The notes below the pieces were generated by a model. It was given only the letters and a program-made list of their open reading frames with translations, was not told where the DNA came from and made no database searches. Both the position numbers and the translations under genes were made by a program. DNA of 64,000 bases, taken from contig DASTHI010000025.1 of the NCBI GenBank assembly GCA_035718275.1, positions 212,830-276,829 of the forward strand. The letters are read 5' to 3'. The DNA is from Pseudolabrys sp035718275 (GTDB lineage Bacteria > Pseudomonadota > Alphaproteobacteria > Rhizobiales > Xanthobacteraceae). Numbering within the stretch: position 1 is the first letter of the stretch; every line of letters begins with the position of its first letter. Positions 18,794-27,952 of this stretch are shown here, piece after piece.

Positions 18794-18978
18794 GCCGCGT
18801 TTCCGGTGAGAATTTTTTTGGGGCGCATCATCACGTGCCTAGGATTTGCCATGACCGCTGATTACTTGAATCAACACCTTGCGCCGCGCTGCGCCATGCT
18901 CGCGCAGAAGCAGTGTCGGCTGAACCCAGGGGACGGGTTCGAGGGTCTGCCATCCAGCCCCACTTGGTCTTGAGTTCT

Positions 18979-21633
18979 ATGCGCACCGTTGCTGCCGTGG
19001 TCGCCCTTGTGGCGTGCGTGCACGCTGGATTGTGGGCACTGATGCGCGACACGGCTCGCGCGCCCAATTTTGACGGCCAGCTCGCAAGCATTTCTTACGC
19101 CCCTTTTGAAGGCTCAGCGCATCCGGACTCCGGAGGAGTGGCCCAGGCCGCTCAGATCCGTTCCGATCTCAAACTGCTTTCCCCTCTGACGCGCTCGATC
19201 CGCACGTATTCGTCGACCGGCGGCGTCGAACTCGTGCCCGGCATCGCCTCGCAATTCGGCCTGCGCGTCACCGCAGGAGCGTGGATCGACAAGCACAAGG
19301 ATCGCAATGAGCGCGAGATACGCTCGGTGATCGAGCTCGCGAAACGCCACAGCAACGTCAATGGCGTCATTGTCGGGAACGAAACGATTTTCCGCGGCGA
19401 GCAGAAGGTCGGCGATCTCATCCAGATGATCCAGCGCGTGAAACGCTCCACCAACGTGCCGGTTACGACCGGCGAAATCTGGCACGTGTGGATCGAGCAT
19501 CCCGAACTGGTGTCCGCGGTCGATTACATTGCCGCACACATTCTCCCCTATTGGGAAGGGTTTTCCGAAAATCAGGCGGTCGACCAGGCCGTGCTGATCT
19601 ACGACAAATTGCGCAAAGCCTACCCCGGAAAACGAATCGTCATTGCGGAATTTGGATGGCCGAGCGCCGGGTACAACCTCAAGAATGCCAATCCGGGACG
19701 CATTGATCAGGCGGTCGTTCTGCGCGATTTCGTTACACGAGCAGAGGCCTACGGCATTGACTACAATATCGTTGAAGCGATCGACCAGCCCTGGAAGATT
19801 TTCGAAGGTGGCGTCGGACCGTACTGGGGAATCTTTGATGCCTCGCGCCATCCCAAATTCAATTGGACCGGGCCAATCGTCGCTCCGGACCACTGGCGCA
19901 TCGCGACGATTGCCATTCTCGTAAGCATATTGCTTTCGCTTCCGTTACTGTCGATGCAAGCCCTCAGCTTGCGGCAGGCCACACTACTGTCGGCTGCTGC
20001 GAACATCGTGGGCGCATGGTTCGCCGCAATATTCGCTTATTGGAATGGCCACTATTTCGTTCCCGGTGCCGCATTCGCGCTTGCGCTCGGCATGGTCTTA
20101 CTGATTCCATTGGTTATCATCGCGCTCGCGCGGATCGAGGAAATTGCGGCGATTGCATTCGGCCGAAAGCCTGCGCGCTTGCTCGCACGGCCGGCGCCCG
20201 GCTTGACCGGCTACGCACCGAAGATCTCGATTCATATTCCGGCGCACAACGAGCCGCCGGAAATGCTCAAGCAGACGCTGGATGCGGTCGCAAGGCTTGA
20301 GTATCCGAATTTCGAATGCATCGTCATCATCAACAACACGCCCGATCCCGCACTCTGGCAGCCCGTCGAAGAGCATTGTGGCGCGCTCGGCGAGCGATTC
20401 AAATTCCTTCGCGCAGACAATCTGGCAGGGTTCAAGGCGGGCGCCTTGCGCCTTGCGTTAGGGCACACCGCCGAGGATGCTGAAATTATCGGTGTCATCG
20501 ACGCCGACTATGTCGTGCACCAGGACTGGCTCAAGGATCTCGTTCCTCAGTTCGCAGATCCTGCGGTTGGTCTCGTCCAGGCCCCGCAGGACCACCGCGA
20601 CGGCGATCGCAGCGTCATGCATCATGCGATGAACGGCGAATATGCCGGCTTCTTCGATATCGGCATGGTTCAACGGAACGAGTGCAACGCCATCATCGCG
20701 CACGGCACGATGTGCCTCATCCGGCGCCAGGCGATCATAGCGGCCGGGGGTTGGTCGAGCGATACGATCTGCGAAGACACTGACCTGGGGTTGACCCTGC
20801 TCGAGCTTGGTTGGCAGGCCCACTACACCAATCGGCGCTATGGCTACGGGCTTCTGCCTGACAGCTTCGAGGCATATAAGAAGCAGCGGCACCGCTGGGC
20901 GTACGGAGGCTTCCAGATCTTGAAGAAGCATTGGCGCCGATTCCTGCCGGGCGGCAGCCTGCTGACGCGCGAGCAGAAGCGCGAGTTCGCCCTTGGATGG
21001 TTGAACTGGCTCGGCGCGGAAAGCATCGGTGTTGCGGTCGCCATACTGAACATCATCTGGGTTCCTGTCGTTGCCTTTCTCGATATCGCGGTCCCCGATC
21101 GCATCCTGACCGGACCAATCATCGTGAGCTTCATCGTGTCGGTCGCTCACTTCGCGACGCTCTACCGCCTGCGCGTACGGCCGCGCATGCCGCAACTGCT
21201 CGGCGCGGTCTTTGCCGCCATGTCCGTCCAGTGGACCGTGGCACGGGCTGTCGGATTCGGCGTGGTGAAGGATCACCTGCCATTCGTACGCACGTCGAAA
21301 GGAGGTCGGACCGGCTCGGGCGAGTTCAGCGCTTTCTGGGAAGCCGTCCTGGCCGGGCTGCTGATGCTCGGAGCGATCGTGCTGATCTCGACGAATTACA
21401 AGGAGATCCGGGAGATCAATCTATTTGCCTTGGTCCTACTAGTGCAGAGCATACCGTTTGTAGCCGCCGTCGGACTTGCCTTGATCGAACGCACGAAATT
21501 CAACGACTTCGTCTACTGGCGGGATATCGAGGCGCGGCTTGCGGCGCTGTTGCCGGTGGTCAGGCGGGGCGCAACGATCGCCAATGCCGCTTCGACAACA
21601 TCGGTGCAAAAGCCCGGAGATCTTACGCAGTAG
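18979..21633 (+). CDS. ndvB: NdvB-like beta-glucan synthase: GH17 domain fused to GT2 glycosyltransferase
   Basis: Membrane beta-1,3-glucan synthase of the Bradyrhizobium NdvB type, 884 residues (about 100 kDa, as expected). An N-terminal anchor precedes a GH17-like domain with E135 (IVGNETIFRGE) and E224 (VIAEFGWPSAG). After several membrane helices a family 2 transferase follows, with DADYVVHQ near 509, EDTDLGLTL near 599 and QRHRW at 636-640, then C-terminal membrane helices. The processive GT2 would polymerise and export UDP-glucose-derived chains. ATG 18979 is preferred; a GTG at 18913 in frame would add 22 residues. Confidence 0.9.
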   Translation: MRTVAAVVALVACVHAGLWALMRDTARAPNFDGQLASISYAPFEGSAHPDSGGVAQAAQIRSDLKLLSPLTRSIRTYSSTGGVELVPGIASQFGLRVTAGAWIDKHKDRNEREIRSVIELAKRHSNVNGVIVGNETIFRGEQKVGDLIQMIQRVKRSTNVPVTTGEIWHVWIEHPELVSAVDYIAAHILPYWEGFSENQAVDQAVLIYDKLRKAYPGKRIVIAEFGWPSAGYNLKNANPGRIDQAVVLRDFVTRAEAYGIDYNIVEAIDQPWKIFEGGVGPYWGIFDASRHPKFNWTGPIVAPDHWRIATIAILVSILLSLPLLSMQALSLRQATLLSAAANIVGAWFAAIFAYWNGHYFVPGAAFALALGMVLLIPLVIIALARIEEIAAIAFGRKPARLLARPAPGLTGYAPKISIHIPAHNEPPEMLKQTLDAVARLEYPNFECIVIINNTPDPALWQPVEEHCGALGERFKFLRADNLAGFKAGALRLALGHTAEDAEIIGVIDADYVVHQDWLKDLVPQFADPAVGLVQAPQDHRDGDRSVMHHAMNGEYAGFFDIGMVQRNECNAIIAHGTMCLIRRQAIIAAGGWSSDTICEDTDLGLTLLELGWQAHYTNRRYGYGLLPDSFEAYKKQRHRWAYGGFQILKKHWRRFLPGGSLLTREQKREFALGWLNWLGAESIGVAVAILNIIWVPVVAFLDIAVPDRILTGPIIVSFIVSVAHFATLYRLRVRPRMPQLLGAVFAAMSVQWTVARAVGFGVVKDHLPFVRTSKGGRTGSGEFSAFWEAVLAGLLMLGAIVLISTNYKEIREINLFALVLLVQSIPFVAAVGLALIERTKFNDFVYWRDIEARLAALLPVVRRGATIANAASTTSVQKPGDLTQ

Positions 21634-21643
21634 AATAAGGCTG

Positions 21644-21660
21644 GCGGTCGAAGCGACCGC
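21644..21660. terminator. Hairpin between convergent ndvB and amidohydrolase genes
   Basis: A perfect seven-base stem GCGGTCG/CGACCGC with a three-base loop AAG lies in the 36-base gap between two converging genes. There is no clear U-run on either side. The position suits a bidirectional transcription stop. Confidence 0.5.
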
Positions 21661-21669
21661 GGCTGTGCG

Positions 21670-22836
21670 TCACACCGGCAACGCGGCCTCAACCAGCTTC
21701 ACCCAGTACGACGTTCCGAACGGGATTGCTTCGTCATTGAAATCATACGAAGGATGATGCAGTCCGGCGCTCGGTCCGTTGCCCAGCCAGATGAAGGCGC
21801 CGGGCCTGTCATTGAGCATGAAAGAGAAGTCCTCTGCGCCCATCATCGGCGGGAGCGCCCTGTCAACCTTGTCTCCTCCGGCGATCTCGGTCGCTACCGT
21901 CGCGGCGAACCGTGCCTCTTGCTCATGATTGATGAGTACGGGATACCCTTTCTTGTAGTTGAGAATCGCCTTTGCCCCGAACGCAGCGGCGGTATTTTCG
22001 ACGACGACCGGCAAGCGCTTCTCGAGGAGCTCGCGAACCTCAGGGGCAAGACTCCGCGCTGTGCCACGGAGCTGAACACTCTGCGGAATGACGTTGTCCG
22101 TATTCCCTGCGCGGAACATGCAGATCGAAACGACCGCCGACTTGAGCGGATCGACGTTCCGCGAGACAACGGATTGGAGAGCATTGATGATCTGCGCGCC
22201 AACGAGAACCGTGTCGACGCCTAGATGCGGCCGGGCCGCGTGCGCGCCGACGCCTTCGATGTCGATTGTGATCGAATCTGCCGCCGCCATGACAGGGCCG
22301 GAGCGAATTCCGAATGAACCGACGGGCATGCCTGGGTAATTGTGCATACCGTAGACCTCCCCAATGCCGAAGCGATCGAACAGCCCATCGTCGATCATGG
22401 CCTTCGCACCGGCGCCGCCTTCTTCGGCCGGCTGGAAGATTAGGACAGCAGTTCCATCGAAATTCCGGTTTTCCGCGAGGTAGCGCGCCGCTCCTAATAG
22501 CATCGCGGTGTGGCCGTCATGGCCGCAGGCGTGCATCTTGCCCGGAACGATGGATTTGTAGGGGCGGTCACCAGCTTCCTCGATCGGAAGCGCGTCCATG
22601 TCCGCGCGCAGTCCGATCGTCCGATTCGACGTGGTCTTGCGCCCCCGAATGACCCCCACTACTCCGGTGCGGCCAAGCCCCGTTACCACTTCGTCGCAGC
22701 CGAAGGATTTGAGTTTCTCGGCGACGGAGCCCGCAGTCCGCTGAACGTCGTACTGCAATTCCGGGTGCTTATGCAGGTCATGACGCCATTCAGCGATCTG
22801 GGCGTGGAGGTCGGCAATCCGGTTCACGATCGGCAT
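21670..22836 (-). CDS. M20 family amidohydrolase (hippurate hydrolase/aminoacylase type)
   Basis: A 388-residue metallo-amidohydrolase that cleaves N-acyl or aromatic-acyl amino acids. Metal-binding motifs are MHACGHDGHTAMLLGAA and the EEGGAGAKAMIDDG segment with the catalytic Glu; the C-terminal ligand His lies in SAGLHHPSYDFND. The dimerisation insert (GVGAHAARPHLGVD) has the expected His. No signal peptide is visible, so it is cytoplasmic. GGAG precedes the ATG. The exact substrate is not predictable, and no transporter or regulator is adjacent. Confidence 0.93.
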   Translation of the reverse strand: MPIVNRIADLHAQIAEWRHDLHKHPELQYDVQRTAGSVAEKLKSFGCDEVVTGLGRTGVVGVIRGRKTTSNRTIGLRADMDALPIEEAGDRPYKSIVPGKMHACGHDGHTAMLLGAARYLAENRNFDGTAVLIFQPAEEGGAGAKAMIDDGLFDRFGIGEVYGMHNYPGMPVGSFGIRSGPVMAAADSITIDIEGVGAHAARPHLGVDTVLVGAQIINALQSVVSRNVDPLKSAVVSICMFRAGNTDNVIPQSVQLRGTARSLAPEVRELLEKRLPVVVENTAAAFGAKAILNYKKGYPVLINHEQEARFAATVATEIAGGDKVDRALPPMMGAEDFSFMLNDRPGAFIWLGNGPSAGLHHPSYDFNDEAIPFGTSYWVKLVEAALPV

Positions 22837-23162
22837 CGAGGGTCTCCGCAGGACGAACGAATAGATACTGTAGCAAAATCGGGTCTCGCATGCGCCCAGG
22901 AATGCTCAGCGGCTATTGACCGCGCGTGTCCACGCCCCTACACAGCCCCCAGCCGTCCGATCCCAAGCTTGACTTTCCGGCTGGTACTCTAAGCCCATCC
23001 GGATTCGATCGCGGCGGTGACGGCGCTTAATTCAGGTGGTAGAGCAAGCGACTTTCAAGAACTAACTTCGTACCGAAGGCGTTTGTGCTGCAAGAATTGT
23101 TGGTCGATCAAGTTTCTGTTTACGAATTTGAGTACCAGATTTCGTGTCATTTATCCGAAGGC
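22837..23162. other. Intergenic region with decayed tRNA-like fragment
   Basis: No protein gene is supported here. At 23031-23075 the sequence GTGGTAGAGCA, then GACTTT and AAC at the right distances, resembles the D-arm and anticodon arm of the tRNA-Lys that starts about 130 bases downstream. The acceptor and T-arm are not recognisable, so it is read as a partial, decayed tRNA copy. Confidence 0.4.
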
Positions 23163-23237
23163 GGGCGCGTAGCTCAGTGGTAGAGCAGTTGACTTTTAAT
23201 CAACAGGTCGATGGTTCGATCCCATCCGCGCTCACCA
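23163..23237 (+). tRNA. tRNA-Lys (anticodon TTT)
   Basis: A complete cloverleaf: acceptor GGGCGCG pairs with CGCGCTC (one G-U), D-arm AGCTCAGTGGTAGAGCA, anticodon stem GTTGA/TCAAC around loop CTTTTAA giving anticodon TTT, T-arm GATGG-TTCGATC-CCATC, discriminator A and an encoded CCA. It stands alone; no integrase gene is near, so no element appears to be inserted at its 3' end within this window. Confidence 0.97.
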
Positions 23238-23465
23238 ACACTCATTTTCCCCGTTCGTATCCGAGCACGAAATTATGCCCTCGTGCGCACATCTGTGCAC
23301 ATATTTTACCGAAAACGCTCAGACTGATCCCCGGCGGCTTAATTATTTGCAATACAAGAAACCTGCCGCCGCGATCGGAGCTTTACGTTTCAACAGGCCG
23401 GCGCCCTCGGCGTTTGGCAAGTGGTCCCAGATTTCGAAGGCGCGGCTCATAAAACCTCAGAAAGA

Positions 23466-23723
23466 CTAATAACGGTAAGGCCGTCGATACCTTCGATCCG
23501 GAGGAATGAAACTCGGGTTCTGGTTACAAAATCCGCGATTACCCGCGAGCACGTTCGACACGCATCTTTGGAACGACCAATAGTGACAGTCCCAATGCAT
23601 ATTGCCTGTGCCCGTGTTGGTGACCGCGCACCATGGGCCCGGTCCATAGAACTGAGCGGATGCTGGCCGGAGTATTGTTCCAAACAACCCGATCACAACC
23701 GCAACTGAAAGCAGCCAACGCAT
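23466..23723 (-). CDS. DUF3551 family small secreted protein
   Basis: An 85-residue protein with a clear signal peptide (LLSVAVVIGLFGTILRPASA) and a mature part with the DUF3551 pattern: PWCAV, a Trp-Asp-Cys (HWDC), a Cys in the next helix (QRCVSNV), AGNRGFCNQNP, and an Arg/Tyr-rich tail. The family is common in Bradyrhizobium relatives and has no known function. RBS GGTGAGG precedes ATG 23723. A second member lies at 39536-39790. Confidence 0.88.
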   Translation of the reverse strand: MRWLLSVAVVIGLFGTILRPASAQFYGPGPWCAVTNTGTGNMHWDCHYWSFQRCVSNVLAGNRGFCNQNPSFIPPDRRYRRPYRY

Positions 23724-23856
23724 TTTATCGGCCTCACCTGAAAGTTTTGAAGTGTCACGGTATCACAAAAGTCCTTCCTCGAAATAGATTGTCGTTCCAC
23801 TTCGCCCAAAACCGAACACTGTGTGCGCGCCCCGACAATGTCGAAACGGTAAAACG

Positions 23857-25002
23857 CTATCGGAATCGCAAATTGCCGCGCGAAAGCTGATCAATTCTAG
23901 TGCAGCCCATCAGTCTCATGTCGCGCTCGATTTCTGCCTGTAGTAATCCAAGCGCCAGCTCGACGCCTTTCTGACCACCTGCGGCAAGAGGATAGAGATA
24001 GTACCTTCCAATACCGACGGCTTTGGCACCGATAGAAAGTGCTTTCAGGATGTGAGTGCCGCGCTGCACGCCTCCATCCATCATCACATCGATCTGGTCA
24101 CCGACCGCATCCGCGATTTCGGCCAACTGATCAAATGCAGCGCGCGAGCCATCGAGTTGCCGTCCACCATGATTGGACAGAACAATGCCCGTACAGCCGA
24201 TGTCGATCGCCCGTTTTGCATCATCCACCGACATGATGCCTTTCAGACAGAACTGGCCACGCCATATCTGAACCATATCGGCCACGTCATTCCAGTTCAT
24301 GGACGGGTCCAGCATTTCCGTAAAATAGCGCCCAATGGACAGTGAACCCCCGCTCATGTCGACATGTTCGTCAAGCTGGGGAAGCCTGAAATGAGAGTGA
24401 GTAAGATAATTGATAGCCCATCTGGGCTTAATTACGAATTGAGTCATTCCGCCTAGGGTCAACTGGAATGGGATGGCAAATCCGGTTCGCAGGTCACGCT
24501 CGCGATTGCCGCCGGTGATGCTATCCACGGTTAACATCATCACATTGACGCCAACCTCCTTCGCGCGCTGCATCATTGCACGATTGAGCCCGCGGTCTTT
24601 GTGGAAGTAGAATTGATACACCTGTGGAGTGTCGTGTTTCTTTCGTAACTCTTCCAGGCTGACCGTGCCGAGGGAGGACACACCAAACATCGTCCCGTAC
24701 TTTGCTGCCGCAGCAGCCACTGCGCGCTCACCGTCGTGGTGGAACAGCCTTTGCAGCGCAGTTGGCGAGCAATAGAAGGGTACCGCAAGCTTCTGACCCA
24801 TTATCTTCACGGAAGTATCAACGGCGCCCACCCCACGAAGGACATTGGGGACTAGGTCACAGCTTTCGAAGCTTTCGGTATTCCGGCGATGGGTGACCTC
24901 ATCGTCCGCACCCCCAGCGATGTAATTAAATATCGGGCCTGGCAGACGTTGCCTCGCGAGCTTTCGAAAGTCCTGAAAATTATGACAAGATTGCAACCGC
25001 AT
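23857..25002 (-). CDS. lldD: FMN-dependent alpha-hydroxy-acid dehydrogenase (L-lactate dehydrogenase type)
   Basis: A 381-residue TIM-barrel flavoenzyme oxidising L-2-hydroxy acids such as lactate to 2-oxo acids and passing electrons to the quinone pool or oxygen. Landmarks are IFNYIAGGADDEVTHRRN at the N-terminus, the catalytic His-Arg motif in SNHGGRQLDGS, and the FMN-phosphate region MMDGGVQRGTHILKAL plus GIGRYYLYPL. The segment around residues 170-220 (PFQLTLGGMTQFVIKPRWAI) is the variable insertion and may be membrane-associated. AGGGG precedes ATG 25002. The substrate range is uncertain, so the symbol is tentative. Confidence 0.88.
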   Translation of the reverse strand: MRLQSCHNFQDFRKLARQRLPGPIFNYIAGGADDEVTHRRNTESFESCDLVPNVLRGVGAVDTSVKIMGQKLAVPFYCSPTALQRLFHHDGERAVAAAAAKYGTMFGVSSLGTVSLEELRKKHDTPQVYQFYFHKDRGLNRAMMQRAKEVGVNVMMLTVDSITGGNRERDLRTGFAIPFQLTLGGMTQFVIKPRWAINYLTHSHFRLPQLDEHVDMSGGSLSIGRYFTEMLDPSMNWNDVADMVQIWRGQFCLKGIMSVDDAKRAIDIGCTGIVLSNHGGRQLDGSRAAFDQLAEIADAVGDQIDVMMDGGVQRGTHILKALSIGAKAVGIGRYYLYPLAAGGQKGVELALGLLQAEIERDMRLMGCTRIDQLSRGNLRFR

Positions 25003-25067
25003 ATTCGCCCCTAGTGTTAGCGCGCCCTGCTATTTGGCCCACGTGATTGTTCGACAGGAGGTCTGCA

Positions 25068-25511
25068 ATGAAAATCGACGGAGGCTGTCACTGCGGCTAC
25101 ATCGTATATGAGGCGGATGCCGACCCCGCAAATGCCTATATCTGTCACTGCACGGATTGCCAGACATTATCAGGTTCGGCCTTCCGTACGGTACTTCCGA
25201 CCCGAGAGGGTTCTTTCAAGCTTCGGTCCGGTGAATTGAAAATATATGTCAAGACGGCCGAAAGCGGTGCTGCCCGGCCGCAATCATTCTGTCCGAATTG
25301 CGGAACACCGATCTATTCCACGTCATCTGGAAAAGACCCGAAAGTCTATATCCTTCGTCTCGGCACGGTTCGGCAACGCGGCCAAATCATACCAAATTTA
25401 CAGCTGTGGTCTCGTTCAGCGCAACCTTGGGTCATCGATTTCGCTTCGATACCGCGTGTCGAAACACAACCAGCTTTCAGTTCAACAGGCGCTGTTGGCG
25501 AGAAACCCTGA
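25068..25511 (+). CDS. GFA-family zinc protein (glutathione-dependent formaldehyde-activating enzyme-like)
   Basis: A 147-residue protein with the GFA/CENP-V fold: zinc-binding cysteines in GGCHCGYIVYEA, ICHCTDCQTLSGSAFR and the CPNCGTPIYS pair. Several family members bind glutathione-formaldehyde adducts; most are uncharacterised. AGGAGG seven bases upstream fixes ATG 25068. It is divergent from the LldD-like gene and shares a short promoter spacer with it. Confidence 0.9.
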   Translation: MKIDGGCHCGYIVYEADADPANAYICHCTDCQTLSGSAFRTVLPTREGSFKLRSGELKIYVKTAESGAARPQSFCPNCGTPIYSTSSGKDPKVYILRLGTVRQRGQIIPNLQLWSRSAQPWVIDFASIPRVETQPAFSSTGAVGEKP

Positions 25512-25636
25512 ACATATGCTTATCGAGTTGCTTTCCTGATTCAAAAATCTTTGTTGGCTGACGCTAGCGCAACGGGACTGCACCAGCAGGTCGCATCGGA
25601 CTGCTTTGGCTGCGCGGTGGAAAAACAGTGTCCGGC

Positions 25637-25858
25637 CTAACCATCCCCCTGTGCCTTCGATTGGTACTCTCCGCCATGCACGCGGCAATAGAAGGCACGT
25701 TTTAATATCTTCTTCGAGGTGCCCTCTTTCTTCGTCGTTACAACTTCAATGCCCATGGGCGCTGTCTTCTGGCATTGGACGCAGCGAACGTGTTCGGTGA
25801 GATAGACCTCTTCAAGAAGGCCCCGATTCCTGGCTATTTTTCCGACCAATTCGCGCAT
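25637..25858 (-). CDS. Small putative zinc-binding hypothetical protein
   Basis: A 73-residue protein with a CxxC pair (VRCVQCQKTAP) and a C-terminal CxxH (FYCRVHGGEY), a spacing suited to one zinc ion. A Lys-rich segment (TKKEGTSKKILKRA) lies between. AGGGG is about ten bases before ATG 25858. I do not recognise a named family; the intact metal-ligand pattern is the main reason to keep it as a gene. Confidence 0.55.
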   Translation of the reverse strand: MRELVGKIARNRGLLEEVYLTEHVRCVQCQKTAPMGIEVVTTKKEGTSKKILKRAFYCRVHGGEYQSKAQGDG

Positions 25859-26527
25859 CGATTCAATCCCCTGCTCGCGCGCAACGACTTACCGGAACGA
25901 TGAATTCCATCCACTCCTCTGAATTTGGCAAGAAATGCCCAAGAATAGCTTAAAAAGCGAGTTGGCAGGTGCCACTGCAATAGGGAACTTTCCTCAGGGC
26001 GCGGCTAAAGGCGGGTCCAAAAAACGAATTATGTGACCCAGGTCACAGCGTCCCTGCTCATTGCCGGCCGATGATGTGCACGTCGCCGGTCTTTCAGTGC
26101 GCGGCGGCATAGGACGGTCCCGACTGAACAATCCGGGTGTCGGGACCGTTCCTTTTGATAAAGGTCAGTTCGAGATCGATTACCCAATGTCTTTGCGCAG
26201 CCTGGCTCAGCCGTGACTCTGGTCGTCATGCCTGGCGCGTCCCGCTGGGTGCCGATTAAGACCATTCTCTTCGAATTTTCGAGTTCGACGAATTTGAATT
26301 GTCATGACGCGCATGTAGTGAAGCCCGTGACGCAGTTGAGATCTTGCAAGCTATCAGGATGGGAACCATTCCGAGCCAGGACTTCAGGCCGGCCAAGCGA
26401 TGGCCGCAAAGCACGAACTCCCGATTTCCATGCAACCGTGAACGGCCCCACGCCGTTCACCATCTTCGTTCACCATCTGTGGCATTAATCACTGGAAGAG
26501 CGGCTTCATTGGGCCCATTCTCATTGC
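25859..26527. other. Long intergenic region with a palindromic operator-like site
   Basis: No convincing gene is seen in 669 bases; open frames here lack family patterns and good ribosome sites. The only clear structure is the 16-base palindrome at 26032-26047, reported separately. Confidence 0.5.
26032..26047. promoter_or_regulatory. Palindrome TGTGACC-CA-GGTCACA, CRP-type operator candidate
   Basis: A perfect inverted repeat that also fits TGTGA-N6-TCACA, the consensus read by CRP-class regulators in other proteobacteria. It lies about 175 bases upstream of the minus-strand small zinc protein and 480 bases upstream of the zinc-ribbon gene. A second site of the same form is at 50575-50590. 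Confidence 0.4.
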
Positions 26528-26707
26528 ATGATCGAGGAGCGGCTGAAAACACCAATTTGTCCGGCTTGTGCAAGACCGATGCGGCTCCTGCGTATCATCC
26601 CGCAATTGCGGCAAATGACTGAGTTGCAGACTTTCCAGTGCGATCCGTGTGGCGTCTGCTACACGGAATCACCTCAGCACGAAAAATCCGATCGCGAGAC
26701 AGAATAG
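26528..26707 (+). CDS. Zinc-ribbon miniprotein (59 aa)
   Basis: A short gene encoding 59 residues with two cysteine pairs, CPAC at 11-14 and CDPC at 38-41 (plus C44), separated by a basic stretch PMRLLRIIPQLRQ. This is the arrangement of small rubredoxin-like zinc ribbons common in Rhizobiales genomes. The start ATG 26528 lacks a strong ribosome site. A related layout occurs at 40487-40684. Function is unknown; nucleic-acid or protein binding is possible. Confidence 0.65.
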   Translation: MIEERLKTPICPACARPMRLLRIIPQLRQMTELQTFQCDPCGVCYTESPQHEKSDRETE

Positions 26708-26869
26708 CTCAGTACAAACGCCGCTCATGTGCTGACGTCCGTTGCTAGCAAGCCGGACAGGTTGGATCCTCGTCTGCACTTCCGCTGACCGCAGGAGGAA
26801 TGGGGAAAAACTCTTACGTTCATCAACTACAATAGGAAAAGCGAGGTTCTCCGGATTTGGCTCGCCCGT

Positions 26870-27568
26870 TCAGTGAACATCATTCCTTGACCTTGGATGC
26901 TGGCGCTTTTCCGCGGGCAACGCTTCCCAAGTGCGGATGAGTTCGCCGATCGAGTTCACCTGCATCTTCCGCATTACATTGCTGCGATGGAGTTTGACCG
27001 TAACCACGCTGATACAGAGGTCGAAGGCGATCTGCTTGTTGAGGCGGCCCCTTGCGACCTCTGCCAAGACCTCACGCTCGCGCGGCGTCAATGTTTCCCA
27101 ACGCTCTAGAGTTCGCTTCAGCACGCAGGCCCTGGCTCTCCGTGCAACGTCCTGCTCGATCGCGGCAATCACCGCATCCAGCAGCGTCTGATCGCGAACG
27201 GGTTTGGTCAGAAAATCCACAGCGCCCGACTTCATGGCCTGCACCGTCATGGGGATATCACCATGGCCAGTCAGGAAAATAATCGGCATGGGGTTCCCAT
27301 TGGCGGCGAGTTGACGTTGCACATCGAGGCCGCTTGCACCCGGCATGCGAACATCGAGAATAAGGCAGCCGGGTCCATCCAACACCGTCGAACCGAGCAG
27401 GTCTCGGCTCGAGGCAAAGGACACTGCCTTCATTCCGGCAGAGAGTATGAGCTCGTGAAGCGCTTCGCGTATGGACGCATCATCGTCTACAATCACCACG
27501 AGAGGTTCATCGTCCTTCGGCTGAGACTTCGATAACGACACTCTCGTCATTTGAGGCTGCTGCATCAT
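26870..27568 (-). CDS. FixJ-like response regulator (receiver + LuxR HTH), second of operon
   Basis: A NarL/FixJ-type transcription regulator of about 232 residues. The receiver has VIVDDDASIREAL, the phospho-acceptor Asp in CLILDVRMPG, Thr in FLTGHGDIPMTV and Lys in FLTKPV. The C-terminal LuxR-type helix-turn-helix is LTPREREVLAEVARGRLNKQIA ... VTVKLHRSNVMRKM. ATG 27568 is chosen because GGAG precedes it; ATG 27580 would add four residues. It is the last gene of a four-gene two-component operon. Confidence 0.93.
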   Translation of the reverse strand: MMQQPQMTRVSLSKSQPKDDEPLVVIVDDDASIREALHELILSAGMKAVSFASSRDLLGSTVLDGPGCLILDVRMPGASGLDVQRQLAANGNPMPIIFLTGHGDIPMTVQAMKSGAVDFLTKPVRDQTLLDAVIAAIEQDVARRARACVLKRTLERWETLTPREREVLAEVARGRLNKQIAFDLCISVVTVKLHRSNVMRKMQVNSIGELIRTWEALPAEKRQHPRSRNDVH

Positions 27569-27583
27569 GTCTATCTCCATCTA

Positions 27584-27952
27584 TCACGCGCGCAAGGCAT
27601 CGCCGACAGCTGCTAACAATGTAGGACCGCTAAATGGCTTGCGAAAAAACCCTCTAATATCTTTTGTGTTCGCACGTTCCTGGTCACCTATTTCGTGACG
27701 GCCGGTAATCAAGAACACCGGCAGGTCCGGACGTTCTCTCTTCACGGCATCAAGAAGATCAAAACCGTCCATAGACGGCATGCCAATATCTGTGACCAGA
27801 CAATCAATGTCTGACAATCCTGCATCGAGCAGCGCCTTGGCCGACACATAGGTGCGGACATTGTAGCCGGCAGATTCGAACAGGTTCTCCAGAGATTCGA
27901 GGAGCCTCGTATCGTCATCGACGACAGCCATCATTGCTTTTCGTCCTCTCAC
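27584..27952 (-). CDS. Stand-alone receiver domain protein (CheY-like)
   Basis: A single receiver domain of 122 residues without an output domain. The acidic pair is in AVVDDDTRLLESL, the phospho-acceptor Asp in CLVTDIGMPSMDGFDLL, the conserved Thr in FLITGRHE and the Lys in GFFRKPFSG. The GTG at 27952 overlaps the stop of the upstream regulator by four bases; ATG 27934 is an alternative. It may act as a phosphate sink or relay between the kinase and the two DNA-binding regulators. Confidence 0.88.
   Translation of the reverse strand: MRGRKAMMAVVDDDTRLLESLENLFESAGYNVRTYVSAKALLDAGLSDIDCLVTDIGMPSMDGFDLLDAVKRERPDLPVFLITGRHEIGDQERANTKDIRGFFRKPFSGPTLLAAVGDALRA

Noticed and set aside
23144..23452. 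Open frame of 102 residues on the plus strand
   Set aside because: It runs through the tRNA-Lys gene; the first third is a translation of the tRNA.
23238..23465. Possible phage attachment site after tRNA-Lys
   Set aside because: No integrase or direct repeat of the tRNA 3' end was found downstream.
26213..26622. Two overlapping plus-strand frames upstream of the zinc-ribbon gene
   Set aside because: No ribosome site, no family pattern, and unusual residue composition.
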